From RBG-16-66-20 sp049651845 (GTDB lineage: Bacteria; Pseudomonadota; Gammaproteobacteria; Burkholderiales; SG8-39): 64,000 bases of DNA. Positions within the stretch are counted from its first letter, which is position 1. Each line of letters opens with the position of its first letter. Location: the NCBI GenBank assembly GCA_049651845.1, contig JBASCW010000023.1, positions 84,329 through 148,328 of the forward strand, in the 5' to 3' direction. The position numbers were made by a program, and so were the translations under genes. The notes beneath the pieces were generated by a model that saw only the letters and a list, made by a program, of their open reading frames with translations, ran no database searches and was not told where the DNA came from. Of the stretch, positions 25,239 to 34,085 are shown in pieces.

Positions 25239-26366
25239 CTAGCTGTTGAAGAAATCGTTGACGCAGCGCGCCACGTGCTCGACGTCGGCGGCGGACAGCG
25301 TCTGGTTGACCGGCAGCGTGAGGATCCGCCGCGCCTGGCGCTCGGTGGCCGGGAACTGGCCCTCGCGGCAGCCCAGGTCGCGCGCCGCGGGTTGCAGGTG
25401 AATCGGCACCGGGTAATGGATGGCGGTGCCCACGCCGCGGCTCGCCAGGTATTTCTGCAGCTCGTCGCGCCGGTCGGCCTGGATCACGTAGGTATGGTAG
25501 GTGTTGAATTCCTTCGGCGCCTCGGGCGGGACGAACACCGCTTTGCGCTGGAGCAGGCGGTCGTAGAGCGCCGCATTGCCGCGGCGCTGCTCGGTGATGC
25601 GGCCGAGGCGCGTGAGGCGGTAGCGCAGGATCGCGGCCTGCAGCGTGTCCATGCGCGACACGAAGCCGAAGCGCTCGACCGTGTTGCGGTCGATGAGCCC
25701 GTGGTTGCGCATCGAGCGCGCGGCGGCGGCGATGCGCTCGTCGTTGGTGGTCAGGAAGCCGCCGTCGCCGCAGGCATTGAAATTCTTGAGCGGGTGCGCC
25801 GAGAAGCAGCCGACGTCGCCGTAGCTGCCGCTCATGCGGCCGGCGTATTTCGAGCCGATGGCCTGCGCGGCGTCTTCGACGACAGCAAGCTTGTGGCGCG
25901 CCGCGATCGCCATGATCTCGTCCATGCGCGCCATGCGGCCCGTCAGGTGCACCGGCATGATCGCGCGCGTGCGCGGCGTGATCGCCGCCTCGATCTGCGC
26001 GGGGTCGATGTTCTGGTCGGGCAGCACGTCCACGAACACCGGCTTCGCGCGCAGGTGCGCGATCACCGCGGTGGAGGCGACGAACGAGTTGGGCGGGGTG
26101 ATCACCTCGTCGCCGGAGCCGACCCCGAGCGCCGCGAGCGCGATCACGAGGGCGTCGGTGCCGGAATTGAGCGCGACGGCGTGCTTTACCCCGGTGAACG
26201 CCGCCAATTCGCCTTCGAGCCGCTCGACCGCCTCGCCGCCGATGTAGATGCCCGAGCGCAGCACCACTTCGATGACCGGCAGCAGCGCCTCGCGCTCCTC
26301 CTCGTATTGCGCGCCGATGTTGACGTAGGGAACTTCGCGGCGCAAAGCGGCGCTCTCACCGGCCAC
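25239..26366 (-). CDS. DegT/DnrJ/EryC1 aminotransferase (second of a tandem pair)
   Basis: The 375-residue PLP enzyme has NSGTDALVIAL, VVEDAAQAIGS and the Schiff-base lysine K194 in FSAHPLKNFNACGDGG. The HPLKN form differs from the FPSK and FYPTK forms of the plus-strand aminotransferases. The frame is open upstream to 26699 but that part is antisense-like; a GTG at 26366 overlaps the upstream gene by 11 bases and is preferred, with a TTG at 26345 as the alternative. It is paralogous to the adjacent aminotransferase, so the operon may need two transaminations, or the two may act as a heterodimer. Confidence 0.87.
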   Translation of the reverse strand: MAGESAALRREVPYVNIGAQYEEEREALLPVIEVVLRSGIYIGGEAVERLEGELAAFTGVKHAVALNSGTDALVIALAALGVGSGDEVITPPNSFVASTAVIAHLRAKPVFVDVLPDQNIDPAQIEAAITPRTRAIMPVHLTGRMARMDEIMAIAARHKLAVVEDAAQAIGSKYAGRMSGSYGDVGCFSAHPLKNFNACGDGGFLTTNDERIAAAARSMRNHGLIDRNTVERFGFVSRMDTLQAAILRYRLTRLGRITEQRRGNAALYDRLLQRKAVFVPPEAPKEFNTYHTYVIQADRRDELQKYLASRGVGTAIHYPVPIHLQPAARDLGCREGQFPATERQARRILTLPVNQTLSAADVEHVARCVNDFFNS

Positions 26367-27459
26367 GGTAGAAGTCGCGGACCGTGGCGATGACATAGTC
26401 GATTTCCTCGTGCGACAGGTGCTGGTCGCAGGGGAAGGTGATGATGTTCCTGGTGTGCCTGTCCGACACCGGGAAATCTCCCTCGCGGTGGCCGAGATGG
26501 GCGAGCCCGGGCTGCCGGTAGATCGGCACCGGATAGTGGACCTTGGCCTCGATGCCCTTCTTGATGCAATGCTCGAGCAGCGCGTCGCGCTGCTCCGCGA
26601 AGACGATGTAGAGGTGGTACACGACGCGCATTTCCGCCGGGCGCGGAGGGATGCGGATCTGCCTGACGGCGCCCAGGCCCTGGTCGTAGCGGCGCGCATT
26701 CTCGATGCGCCGGTTCGCGATGTCGACGGCGTGGGGGATCAGCCAGTTGCCGACCACCGCCTGGATGGTGTCCAGGCGCGAGTTGTAGCCCATCAGCACC
26801 ACCGTGTCGCGATCCTCCAGGCCGTGGTTGCGCATCAGGCGCAGCTTGCGCGCGAGCTCGTCGTCGTCGGTGGTGATGAGCCCGCCGTCGGACCAGACGT
26901 TGACGTTCTTCAGCGGGTGCAGCGAGAACGCCCCGGCCAGGCCCCAGGAGCCGGCGTTCTTGCCGTCGATCGCGCCGAGGATGGACTGGCACGCGTCCTC
27001 GATCACCGCCAGGTTGTGGGCTCTGGCGAACGGCAGCACCTTGCGCATGTCGGTCATGTAGCCGGTGAAGTGCACCGGCACGATGGCTTTCGTCTTCTTC
27101 GTCAGCGCGCGCTCGAGCTTCGAGGTGTCCATGCAGAACGTGTCGTCGCAGTCGACGAACACCGGGCGCGCGCCGATCTCGCAGATCGCCCCGACGGTGG
27201 CGACGAAGGTGTTGGCCGTCGTGATCACTTCGTCGCCGTGCCCGACGCCCGCGGCCTTGAGGCCGAGCTTGATGGCGTCGGTGCCGGAATTGACGCCGAT
27301 GGCGTGCTTGACGCCGATTAGCCGCGCGAAGCGCTGCTCGAATTCCTGCAGCGGCTTGCCGAGCGTGAAGTCGCCCGTCGGCACGAAGGCCTTGAGCTGC
27401 TGCCAGAGGTCTTCGCAGTTGCCGAACTGCTGGGCGAGGTAGGAATAGCGTACGCGCAT
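26356..27459 (-). CDS. DegT/DnrJ/EryC1 aminotransferase (first of a tandem pair)
   Basis: The 367-residue protein has NSGTDAIKLGLKAAG, VIEDACQSILGA and the catalytic K184 in FSLHPLKNVNVWSDGG. Residues such as NHGLEDRDT and YNSRLDTIQA are typical of sugar aminotransferases. It shares the HPLKN active-site type with the next gene, indicating duplication within this operon. It follows the E1 beta gene by 10 bases. The amino acceptor is unknown; a keto-sugar or keto-acid derivative built by the E1 pair is one possibility. Confidence 0.88.
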   Translation of the reverse strand: MRVRYSYLAQQFGNCEDLWQQLKAFVPTGDFTLGKPLQEFEQRFARLIGVKHAIGVNSGTDAIKLGLKAAGVGHGDEVITTANTFVATVGAICEIGARPVFVDCDDTFCMDTSKLERALTKKTKAIVPVHFTGYMTDMRKVLPFARAHNLAVIEDACQSILGAIDGKNAGSWGLAGAFSLHPLKNVNVWSDGGLITTDDDELARKLRLMRNHGLEDRDTVVLMGYNSRLDTIQAVVGNWLIPHAVDIANRRIENARRYDQGLGAVRQIRIPPRPAEMRVVYHLYIVFAEQRDALLEHCIKKGIEAKVHYPVPIYRQPGLAHLGHREGDFPVSDRHTRNIITFPCDQHLSHEEIDYVIATVRDFYRGR

Positions 27460-27469
27460 CGCGGTCTCG

Positions 27470-28552
27470 TCAGAAAGGGCCTTTGAATGACGGATCCGGC
27501 TTGTCGATCGGCACGCCCTTGCGCGCCGCCATCGCCTCCTGCTTCGCCGCCTCGACTGCTGCAGGCGCGAGATCGCACAGCGCGTGCACCGCGTCGATGA
27601 TGTGCGTGGAATCCGGGTAGTACACCTCGGCGAGCGCGAGGCTGCTCGGCGTCGGGTGGTCGGGCAGGCCGATGCGCAGCGGCGGGCGCTTGAAGGCGCT
27701 CCAGTGGGTCTCGGCGAGCCGCGCGACGATTTCCGCGCCCGGGCCGAGCGTGCGCCAGCCGGAATCGACCACGATGAGCTTGCCGGTCCGCCGCAGCGAT
27801 TCCTCGATCGGCTTCATGACGAGCGGGCGCAGCACGCGCAGGTCGATGACCTCGCATTCGCAGCCCGAACGCGCCAGCGCGTCGGCGGCGCGCAGCGCCT
27901 CGAGCAGCATGTAGGAGGACGCGACGATCGTTACGTCGCGGCCGTTGCGGGCCATGCGCGGGCCGTCCAGGGGCACGCGCACGGCCCCGCTCGGTACCGC
28001 GCCGGTCACGTAGTGCAGCCAGCGATGCTCGAGAAACACCACCGGGTTGTCGTCGTCGATGGAGGAAAGCAGCATGCCCTTGAACTGCGCCGGCGTCGTG
28101 GGCATCACGACCTTGAGGCCGGGGATGTGCGCGAACAGGGTGTCGAGGCACTGTGAATGCTGCGGGCCCTGGCCCCAGCCGCGGCCGATGACCATGCGCA
28201 CGGTGAGCGGCACGCGGTGGTGGCCGTTGGTCACGTAATGGCTTTTCGCCGCGGTGTTGAAGAGCTGCTCCAGGCACAGCAGCGCGAAGTCCACCCGCTG
28301 GTGCGTCATGATCGGCCGCTGGCCCATCAGGGCGCTGCCGACCGCGATGCCGGTGAGGCCGTTCTCGGCCACCGGCATGTCCATCACGCGCTGCGGGCCG
28401 AATTTCTCCAGCAGGCCCTTGGTGGTGCCGAAAATGCCGCCCGGATCAGTCACGCCCTCGCCGATCAGGTAGGCCTCGGGATGCTCGGCGAGGGCGGCGT
28501 CCAGGCCCTCGCGGATCGCCTCCGCCGCCGAAATGACGCGCTCAGCCTGCAT
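27470..28552 (-). CDS. Thiamine-diphosphate E1 component, beta subunit (orphan)
   Basis: The 360-residue protein matches E1 beta subunits of pyruvate/acetoin/branched-chain dehydrogenases: GEGVTDPGGIFGTTKGL, the catalytic Glu region DMPVAENGLTGIAVG, a HSQ in GWGQGPQHSQCLD, PGLKVVMPTTP, and the C-terminal VIDLRVLRPL and VVDSGWRTLGPGAEI. It overlaps the alpha subunit gene by 11 bases. No E2 acyltransferase or E3 dihydrolipoamide dehydrogenase is present in the window. In a sugar locus the pair more likely transfers an activated aldehyde to a sugar or other acceptor than feeds lipoyl chemistry (inference). Confidence 0.9.
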   Translation of the reverse strand: MQAERVISAAEAIREGLDAALAEHPEAYLIGEGVTDPGGIFGTTKGLLEKFGPQRVMDMPVAENGLTGIAVGSALMGQRPIMTHQRVDFALLCLEQLFNTAAKSHYVTNGHHRVPLTVRMVIGRGWGQGPQHSQCLDTLFAHIPGLKVVMPTTPAQFKGMLLSSIDDDNPVVFLEHRWLHYVTGAVPSGAVRVPLDGPRMARNGRDVTIVASSYMLLEALRAADALARSGCECEVIDLRVLRPLVMKPIEESLRRTGKLIVVDSGWRTLGPGAEIVARLAETHWSAFKRPPLRIGLPDHPTPSSLALAEVYYPDSTHIIDAVHALCDLAPAAVEAAKQEAMAARKGVPIDKPDPSFKGPF

Positions 28553-29567
28553 AGATGCGCGCCGCGATGGTGGCGGGATCCGGGGCAGGCGCTTTTTCGG
28601 CCGCGTCGAACTCGCGCTCGACTTCCGCGGCGATCTCCTGCTTCATGCGCGCCTCCTCGGCGGGCGACAGCTTGCCCGACGAAGAAAGTCTGCGCCGCAG
28701 CTGTTCGATCGGGTCCTGCGCCTTCCACGACTGGAACTCGGCCTCGGTGCGATAGCCGATCTGGTTGTCGTAGTTCGGGCCGCAATGCTCCCGCCAGCGG
28801 TAGGTATCGGCCTGGATGAACGACGGGCCGCGGCCGGCGCGCGCGCGCGCGACCGCGGCTGCGGCAGCACCATGGACGGCCTCGATGTAGTTGCCGTCGA
28901 TCCTCTCGGCGGGCATGCCGTGCGCGCGACCCAGCTCGGCGAGCGGCCGGTCGGGCTGGCGCTCGCGCAGCGGCGTATAGACCGAGTACAGGTTGTTCTC
29001 GCAGACGAAGATGGCCGGCAGCGCATGCAGCGCCGCGAAATTGGCGGATTCGTGGTACACGCCTTCCTCCAGCGAGGCGTCGCCGAGATAGATCACCGCG
29101 ACCCCGTCGGTGCCGCGCTGCTTCAGCGCCAGCGCCGCGCCCACGCCCACCGGGATCGAGGCGGCCACGATCGGCAGGCTTAGGAGCATGCCCGCCTTCG
29201 AGTCGAAGAGATGCATCGAGCCGCCGCGCCCGCCGCAGCAGCCGGTCTGCCTGCCCATCAGCTCGCCGAGCATTGCCGCGAGATTGCCGCCCTTGGCAAG
29301 GTAGTGCGCATGGCAGCGGTGCGTGGAGACCACCTGGTCCGACGGCCGCAGCAGGCGGCTGATGCCCACCGGCACCGCTTCCTGGCCGATCGACAGGTGC
29401 ACCGGGCAGCGCATCATTTCCTTGGGGTAGCGGACGGCGATTTCCTCTTCCACCATCCGGATGCGCAGCATGTCGCGGTACATCTGCCGCAACTCGGCTT
29501 CGCCCAATGCCGCGCCCTGCGCGGCCTGCTCGGTGTCGGGTTTCTTGGAGTGCACCTTCGCCGTCAT
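28542..29567 (-). CDS. Thiamine-diphosphate E1 component, alpha subunit (orphan)
   Basis: The 341-residue protein shows the E1 alpha plan: LRIRMVEEEIAVRYP, HLSIGQEAVPVGI, STHRCHAHYLAKGG, RGGSMHLFD and the ThDP motif that begins GDAS (162-165) and ends ENN (190-192). Canonical enzymes have GDG, so GDA is a variant. The usual TYRxxGHS loop is replaced by TYRWREHCGPNYD, where dehydrogenase E1 subunits normally meet the lipoyl domain. This change fits loss of the E2 partner. It overlaps the isomerase gene by ATGA-type coupling and is followed by the beta subunit. Confidence 0.9.
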   Translation of the reverse strand: MTAKVHSKKPDTEQAAQGAALGEAELRQMYRDMLRIRMVEEEIAVRYPKEMMRCPVHLSIGQEAVPVGISRLLRPSDQVVSTHRCHAHYLAKGGNLAAMLGELMGRQTGCCGGRGGSMHLFDSKAGMLLSLPIVAASIPVGVGAALALKQRGTDGVAVIYLGDASLEEGVYHESANFAALHALPAIFVCENNLYSVYTPLRERQPDRPLAELGRAHGMPAERIDGNYIEAVHGAAAAAVARARAGRGPSFIQADTYRWREHCGPNYDNQIGYRTEAEFQSWKAQDPIEQLRRRLSSSGKLSPAEEARMKQEIAAEVEREFDAAEKAPAPDPATIAARIYAG

Positions 29568-30157
29568 GCTTTCGCCTTTTCCGCCAGTCTCATGCCCATC
29601 GATATGTCGAGCACCGCGTGGCAGATCGACAGGTGCGAGATCTCCACGAAACCGTAGCGGCCGTCGGGCACGTAGAAGTTCACGTCGCCCAGTTGCCGCA
29701 GCTTGTTGTCCGGGCCGAAGCCCGACAGCGTGACCACGTCCATCGTCGCCGCGCGCGCTGCGTCCACGGCGCGCAGGATGTTGGCCGAATTCCCGGAGCT
29801 GGAGATCGCGACCAGCAGGTCCCCGGCGCGGCCGTGCATCTCGACCTGCTTGGCGAATACCTGCTCGAAGCCGAGGTCGTTGCCCAGGCAGGTCAGCGTG
29901 GTCCCGTCGTTCAGCGACACCGAGGCGAAGCCGCCGTTCTTCATCCAGTCGGTGGCCATGTGGCTGCAGATGCCCGCCGAGCCGCCGTTGCCGACGAAGA
30001 AGATGCGCGTCCGGTCGCGCTTGGTGCGCTCCGCGGTGGCGAGGAACCTTGCCGTCGCGTCCGCCAGCGGCAGCGCCGCGCCCGCGCGGTCGCTCGCCTG
30101 GATCCGCTCGCCCAGCGTGCCGAGCGTGCGGAAGTAGCCTTCGAGTTCGCCTTTCAT
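29564..30157 (-). CDS. gmhA: SIS-domain sugar-phosphate isomerase, GmhA-like
   Basis: The 197-residue single SIS domain has the phosphosugar loop VGNGGSAGICSHMATDW near residue 53 and SSSGNSANIL near residue 115, as in sedoheptulose-7-phosphate isomerase GmhA, plus ISHLSICHAVLD near the C-terminus. GmhA makes manno-heptose 7-phosphate, the start of nucleotide-heptose synthesis. Together with the kinase/nucleotidyltransferase upstream this suggests a heptose or similarly phosphorylated precursor. A GmhB phosphatase is not visible. It lies 19 bases after that gene. Confidence 0.85.
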   Translation of the reverse strand: MKGELEGYFRTLGTLGERIQASDRAGAALPLADATARFLATAERTKRDRTRIFFVGNGGSAGICSHMATDWMKNGGFASVSLNDGTTLTCLGNDLGFEQVFAKQVEMHGRAGDLLVAISSSGNSANILRAVDAARAATMDVVTLSGFGPDNKLRQLGDVNFYVPDGRYGFVEISHLSICHAVLDISMGMRLAEKAKA

Positions 30158-30176
30158 CGGTCGGGCCGGGCTCGCG

Positions 30177-31742
30177 CTACTTCAGGAGGGCGGTGAGGTA
30201 CTTCAGCAGCGGCACCTTCTCCACCGACTGGCGGTGGCCGATGATGCCTACTTTCATCGCGCCCACCGCGTTGCCGACGAAGCCGATCAGCTCCATGTCG
30301 CCGCCGGCGGCCACCAGCGGCGAGGTAATGGCAAGGAAAGCGTCGCCGGCGCCCATGGTATCGGTCGCCTCGCTCGTGAAGGCCGGGATGCGGTGCACTT
30401 CGCCCTTGCCGCCGTCGTAGGTCACGCAGCCGCTGCGCCCGTGGGTGATGATGATGCGTCCGCATTTCACGCGCGACGGCAGCTGCGTCGTGACGATTTC
30501 CCCGATGTCGGCGTACTTGTCCGAAACCGCCAGGTGCGCCTCCGGGGCGTCGATGCAGATGTAATCCGCGCGCGGATACTTGGTGATCAGGTTGAAGCCC
30601 ATGTTGGCGCTGTTGCTCTGCGCGTTCACGGCAACGAAGCGCGCATTTCCCGTGATCGCCTGCGTCGCCACTTTCGAAATCAGGCCGTGGCCGAAGTCGG
30701 TCACGATCACCACGTCGTGGGAGGGGGCGAGGCGCTCGATCTCGGCGACGAACGAGGCCTCGAGATCGCCGGTGATCGGCGAATCCTCCATGAACTGGAC
30801 CTCGAACAGCTTGCGGAAGTAGCCCGATTCGATGAAGCGGCACTTGCGCGTGGTCGGTACCCCGTGCCGGGTAATCGCCGTCAACCGGACGTTCGGCTTG
30901 AGTGCATTGCGCACGACCTCGTTGTACTCGTCCGAATCGCCCAGGCAGGTGAGCACTTCCACGTTGCGGCAGAAGCCCGCCACGTGGTTGGCCGCGGCGA
31001 TGACGCCGCCGGCGAAAACCTCGCGCTCCCGGTACAGCGTCGGAATCAGGTTTTCCTTAGGCGACTTGCCGAGCGGCCGCACGTACTGATATTCGTCGAT
31101 GATCGTGTCGCCGATGAGCAGCACTTTCAGTCCGGCGATGCCTTCGATCATCTCGGTCAGCTTGCCGAGCACGTTGCGCTCGCGCATGTTCTGCAGGTAG
31201 GCGCGCGTATCCGGGTCGGAGACGTCGAAATGCCGGTTGAGCAGCGACGACGAGCTGAAGACGATGTCGTCCGTGAAATGGATCCTGCCGCCGTGCGCTT
31301 CCACGGCATGGCGCTCGTCGACGATCCTTCCGGTGATGTCCTCGGTGGACTCGACGTAGTCGGAGCCCTTCACGTACACGTTGGGCTTGACGGCGTGCAG
31401 CACCTCCACCGCGGTCGGCGCCTCGTTGACGCCCACCCAGTCAACGCAGGAAAGCGCGGCGAGCATCTCAGCGCGCAAGGAGGACGTGAACACCGGCCGG
31501 TCGGGGCCCTTGTTGACGAACCGGTCGCCCGTCACCGTGACGATCAGCACGTCGCCCTGCTGGCGGGCGAGTTCGAGATGCCGGACGTGGCCGAGGTGCA
31601 GCAGGTCGAATGCGCCATGCGCCAGCACCACGCTCCGACCGCCACGGCGCGCCTCGGCGGCAACCGCCGCGAGCTGGTCGATGGTGAGGATCTTGTCGCG
31701 GGCAGCGCGCGGATTCGCCTGCACCTGCCGTTCGGATTTCAT
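30177..31742 (-). CDS. Bifunctional cytidylyltransferase-like / PfkB sugar kinase with reversed domain order
   Basis: The 521-residue protein has an N-terminal nucleotidyltransferase domain (about 35-170) with AHGAFDLLHLGHVRHL (HLGH at 49-52) and YVKGSDY (123-129). A C-terminal PfkB-type kinase domain (about 205-521) follows, with GDTIIDEY, FAGGVIAAANHV and ATDTMGAGDAF (GAGD 464-467). HldE of E. coli has the same two activities but in the opposite order, kinase first. It probably phosphorylates and nucleotide-activates a heptose-like sugar phosphate. It is the first gene of the minus-strand operon and is divergent from the membrane-protein gene at 31923. Confidence 0.87.
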   Translation of the reverse strand: MKSERQVQANPRAARDKILTIDQLAAVAAEARRGGRSVVLAHGAFDLLHLGHVRHLELARQQGDVLIVTVTGDRFVNKGPDRPVFTSSLRAEMLAALSCVDWVGVNEAPTAVEVLHAVKPNVYVKGSDYVESTEDITGRIVDERHAVEAHGGRIHFTDDIVFSSSSLLNRHFDVSDPDTRAYLQNMRERNVLGKLTEMIEGIAGLKVLLIGDTIIDEYQYVRPLGKSPKENLIPTLYREREVFAGGVIAAANHVAGFCRNVEVLTCLGDSDEYNEVVRNALKPNVRLTAITRHGVPTTRKCRFIESGYFRKLFEVQFMEDSPITGDLEASFVAEIERLAPSHDVVIVTDFGHGLISKVATQAITGNARFVAVNAQSNSANMGFNLITKYPRADYICIDAPEAHLAVSDKYADIGEIVTTQLPSRVKCGRIIITHGRSGCVTYDGGKGEVHRIPAFTSEATDTMGAGDAFLAITSPLVAAGGDMELIGFVGNAVGAMKVGIIGHRQSVEKVPLLKYLTALLK

Positions 31743-31807
31743 CCGCGGCTCGTCACTCCACAGTAGGTTTGCCCGGTACTGAAGGCAATGGGTTCAAACC
31801 GCTGAAT

Positions 31808-31813
31808 TATAAT
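31808..31813 (+). promoter_or_regulatory. Consensus -10 hexamer (TATAAT)
   Basis: In the 180-base region between the divergent kinase and membrane-protein genes, GAATTATAATACGAATC contains a perfect TATAAT in an otherwise GC-rich stretch. It is oriented for the plus-strand module at 31923. No good TTGACA-like hexamer lies at 16-18 bases, so strength and direction are unproven. The rest of the gap shows nothing else I can name. Confidence 0.45.
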
Positions 31814-31922
31814 ACGAATCGCGTTTATCCGAGTGTCGGGCGGCGGGATGGGGCGTGCACATGCGCCCGACCGAGCTGGACCGGACGCTGTATTCGCCCT
31901 CGATGGTTGCGGAGACTGCCAG

Positions 31923-34085
31923 GTGATAGAAGCAAGCACAGGATCAGGAGGAAACAGGCTCGCGGCCAGCCGCGTCATCGATCTCTTCGCCACGGTGCTG
32001 GCGGTCGGCATGGTCGCGCTGCTGTTTGCCTTGCATGTGTCATTGGCGCTGAAGTATCCGTATTTCAACCAGTTCTCCAATGTGGAGGACTGGGCCTACA
32101 CGAACATCGCGGCGCGCAACTACCTCGAATACGGGTTCCTGCAGACATTTTTCCTGCAGGACTACTCGGCGAGCATGTACGCGGCGGACCACCCGTTCGT
32201 GTACAACCACATGCCGCCGGGCCCCGACCTGATGAGCGCCGCGTTTCTCGCGCTGACCGGGGGCGACTACCACTGGACGCGGATCCTCTTCGGCGCGCTG
32301 GCGGTGCCGGGCATGTACTACTACGTGCGCTTCGTGTCGCTCATCCTCGGCGCACAGCGCATTCCCGGCGCCGCGCTGGCGCTGGTCATCGCGGGTCCGT
32401 TCATCGCGATGAACCATCTGCAGACGGAAGTGCACAGCATCTTCCTGCTGCTGTGCTTCGCGCCGATGTGCTGGCTGATCGAGTACTACCGGCAGGGCGG
32501 TCGCTGGCGGGTGTATGCGGCGTTCGCGGCCACCTTCCTGCTCTCCATCTACATCCAGTACATCCTTCTGGCGGCGGCGCTGTTTGCCTGGATCTTCCTC
32601 TACGTGTTCCGGCTGACGCCGATCCCGCGGCGCCAGTTCGTGCTGATGGTCTGCACCATCTTCGCCGGCATCGGGGCGCACCTGCTCCAGAACCTGATCT
32701 ACCTTGGCCCGGAATTGTTCGCGCGGGAGCTGATCTACACCATCGGCAACCGCACCGTCGGCGTACCGACCCAGGAAGAGTTGCGCAGCTTCTACCTCGA
32801 CGCAGGGCTGGTGCATCATGGCGCGCAGCGGGCGCAGGCGGGTCTGCTCAGCTGGACGCTGATCGGCAATCTCAGGTTCCGCTATGCGTTCCTGATTGCA
32901 CCACTGTTCATCGCTTTTCTCGCGACTGGAGCCATTGCGGCGCGGCTGGCAACGCGCTTCGAGGGATTCCGGCACGTCGCCTATCCGACTTCCGGGCTGT
33001 TCGACGGCAACGGCACCCAAGCCGGATTCATATTGCGCCTGTTCGGCTGGGCGGCAGCAACGATTACGTCAGTCATCCTGCTTTTCCCGGCGCACACCCA
33101 GGAAGTGAACCTGAGCACCTACGGCGGCATCAATCTCCTGCTGACGGCGGTGCCGATTACCGCCTTGCTCGGCCGCCTGCTCCTGCTGGTGCAGCCGCTT
33201 CTCGAGGCGGAGTTGGTGCGGCGCCTTGCGTTCTACTTTGCGAAAGGGAACCGCACCTGGATGCTGACATGGCTGGTGGTCGGCCTGGCGGCGTCTACGG
33301 CGGTCGGATTCGCAGTCATTTGGCCGATTGCAACGCACGACGGTAGCGTGCGGATTTTCATCTGGGCAGTCACAAGGGCTGTCGATGCCTTTATCGAGCA
33401 CGACCGAATCGCCATGCGTGTCGTGACGGCGGCGGCGGGCACAGCAATTGCTGCGGTGCTGGTGGTTCTCAGTTGGGTGCGATTCCGGTCCGCGCAGGAT
33501 GACGGCGGCTCTTTGGCAGGCCACTGGGTGACGATCGGCGCCGTTGCGCGGGGCGCTTTCCTGTTTGCGGCCATCGCGACCATGGCCGCCATTTGCACCC
33601 GCGCGGCGGACGAATTGGCGGAAACCTTCGGGCGGGCGACCGAACGCAACGAACTCGAGCCTCTCATCGCGCTCCAGGACTACAAGGGGCGGCTCTTCAT
33701 GACGAACATCAACGTTCCGGCCATCGGGTTTTTCGCGCACAGCCCGGGCTACGGCGTCTGCGGCCGCGACTCGGTCCCGGCGGACGGCGGCCTGAATCGC
33801 GATGACTGCAAGATGGCCCAGATGCGGCGCCAGAAATACTGGAACGAAAAACGGCCGGAGATATTCATTTACTTCAAGAAATCGCGCGTCTTTCCCGGCT
33901 TCGCGACCTGCTGGCCGAAGGATGCCTACCTCGGAGTCATGCGCGGCGGGTCGGGCTGCAACGAGGAACTGGGCGAGCGGCTGGCATCGCAGTATCGCGT
34001 CATCGGGACGAACGATCTCTACGACGTCTACGATCTGCAATCCCGGCGCCGGTCCGTCGGACCGGAAGCGCCGATCCGCCGTTGA
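31923..34085 (+). CDS. Large multi-pass membrane protein, GT-C-like, function unassigned
   Basis: The ~720-residue protein has about ten hydrophobic helices from residue ~20 to ~560 and a C-terminal soluble, Cys-containing domain (CGRDSVPADGG, FATCWPKDAY). The first external loop has FSNVEDWAYTNIAARNYLE and HPFVYNHMPPGPDLMS, resembling the acidic loop and HxPP-like motif of GT-C enzymes that use polyprenyl-phosphate sugars. I place the start at GTG 31923 because GGAG lies 8 bases upstream; GTG 31833 and ATG 31848 are in frame alternatives. It is coupled to the GT2 gene that follows (TTGA overlap), which supports a lipid-linked sugar transfer role. Confidence 0.7.
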   Translation: MIEASTGSGGNRLAASRVIDLFATVLAVGMVALLFALHVSLALKYPYFNQFSNVEDWAYTNIAARNYLEYGFLQTFFLQDYSASMYAADHPFVYNHMPPGPDLMSAAFLALTGGDYHWTRILFGALAVPGMYYYVRFVSLILGAQRIPGAALALVIAGPFIAMNHLQTEVHSIFLLLCFAPMCWLIEYYRQGGRWRVYAAFAATFLLSIYIQYILLAAALFAWIFLYVFRLTPIPRRQFVLMVCTIFAGIGAHLLQNLIYLGPELFARELIYTIGNRTVGVPTQEELRSFYLDAGLVHHGAQRAQAGLLSWTLIGNLRFRYAFLIAPLFIAFLATGAIAARLATRFEGFRHVAYPTSGLFDGNGTQAGFILRLFGWAAATITSVILLFPAHTQEVNLSTYGGINLLLTAVPITALLGRLLLLVQPLLEAELVRRLAFYFAKGNRTWMLTWLVVGLAASTAVGFAVIWPIATHDGSVRIFIWAVTRAVDAFIEHDRIAMRVVTAAAGTAIAAVLVVLSWVRFRSAQDDGGSLAGHWVTIGAVARGAFLFAAIATMAAICTRAADELAETFGRATERNELEPLIALQDYKGRLFMTNINVPAIGFFAHSPGYGVCGRDSVPADGGLNRDDCKMAQMRRQKYWNEKRPEIFIYFKKSRVFPGFATCWPKDAYLGVMRGGSGCNEELGERLASQYRVIGTNDLYDVYDLQSRRRSVGPEAPIRR

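Noticed and set aside
25239..26699. A longer start for the second HPLKN aminotransferase
   Set aside because: The extra ~110 residues lie inside the upstream aminotransferase gene in another frame and show no aminotransferase similarity; GTG 26366 or TTG 26345 is enough.
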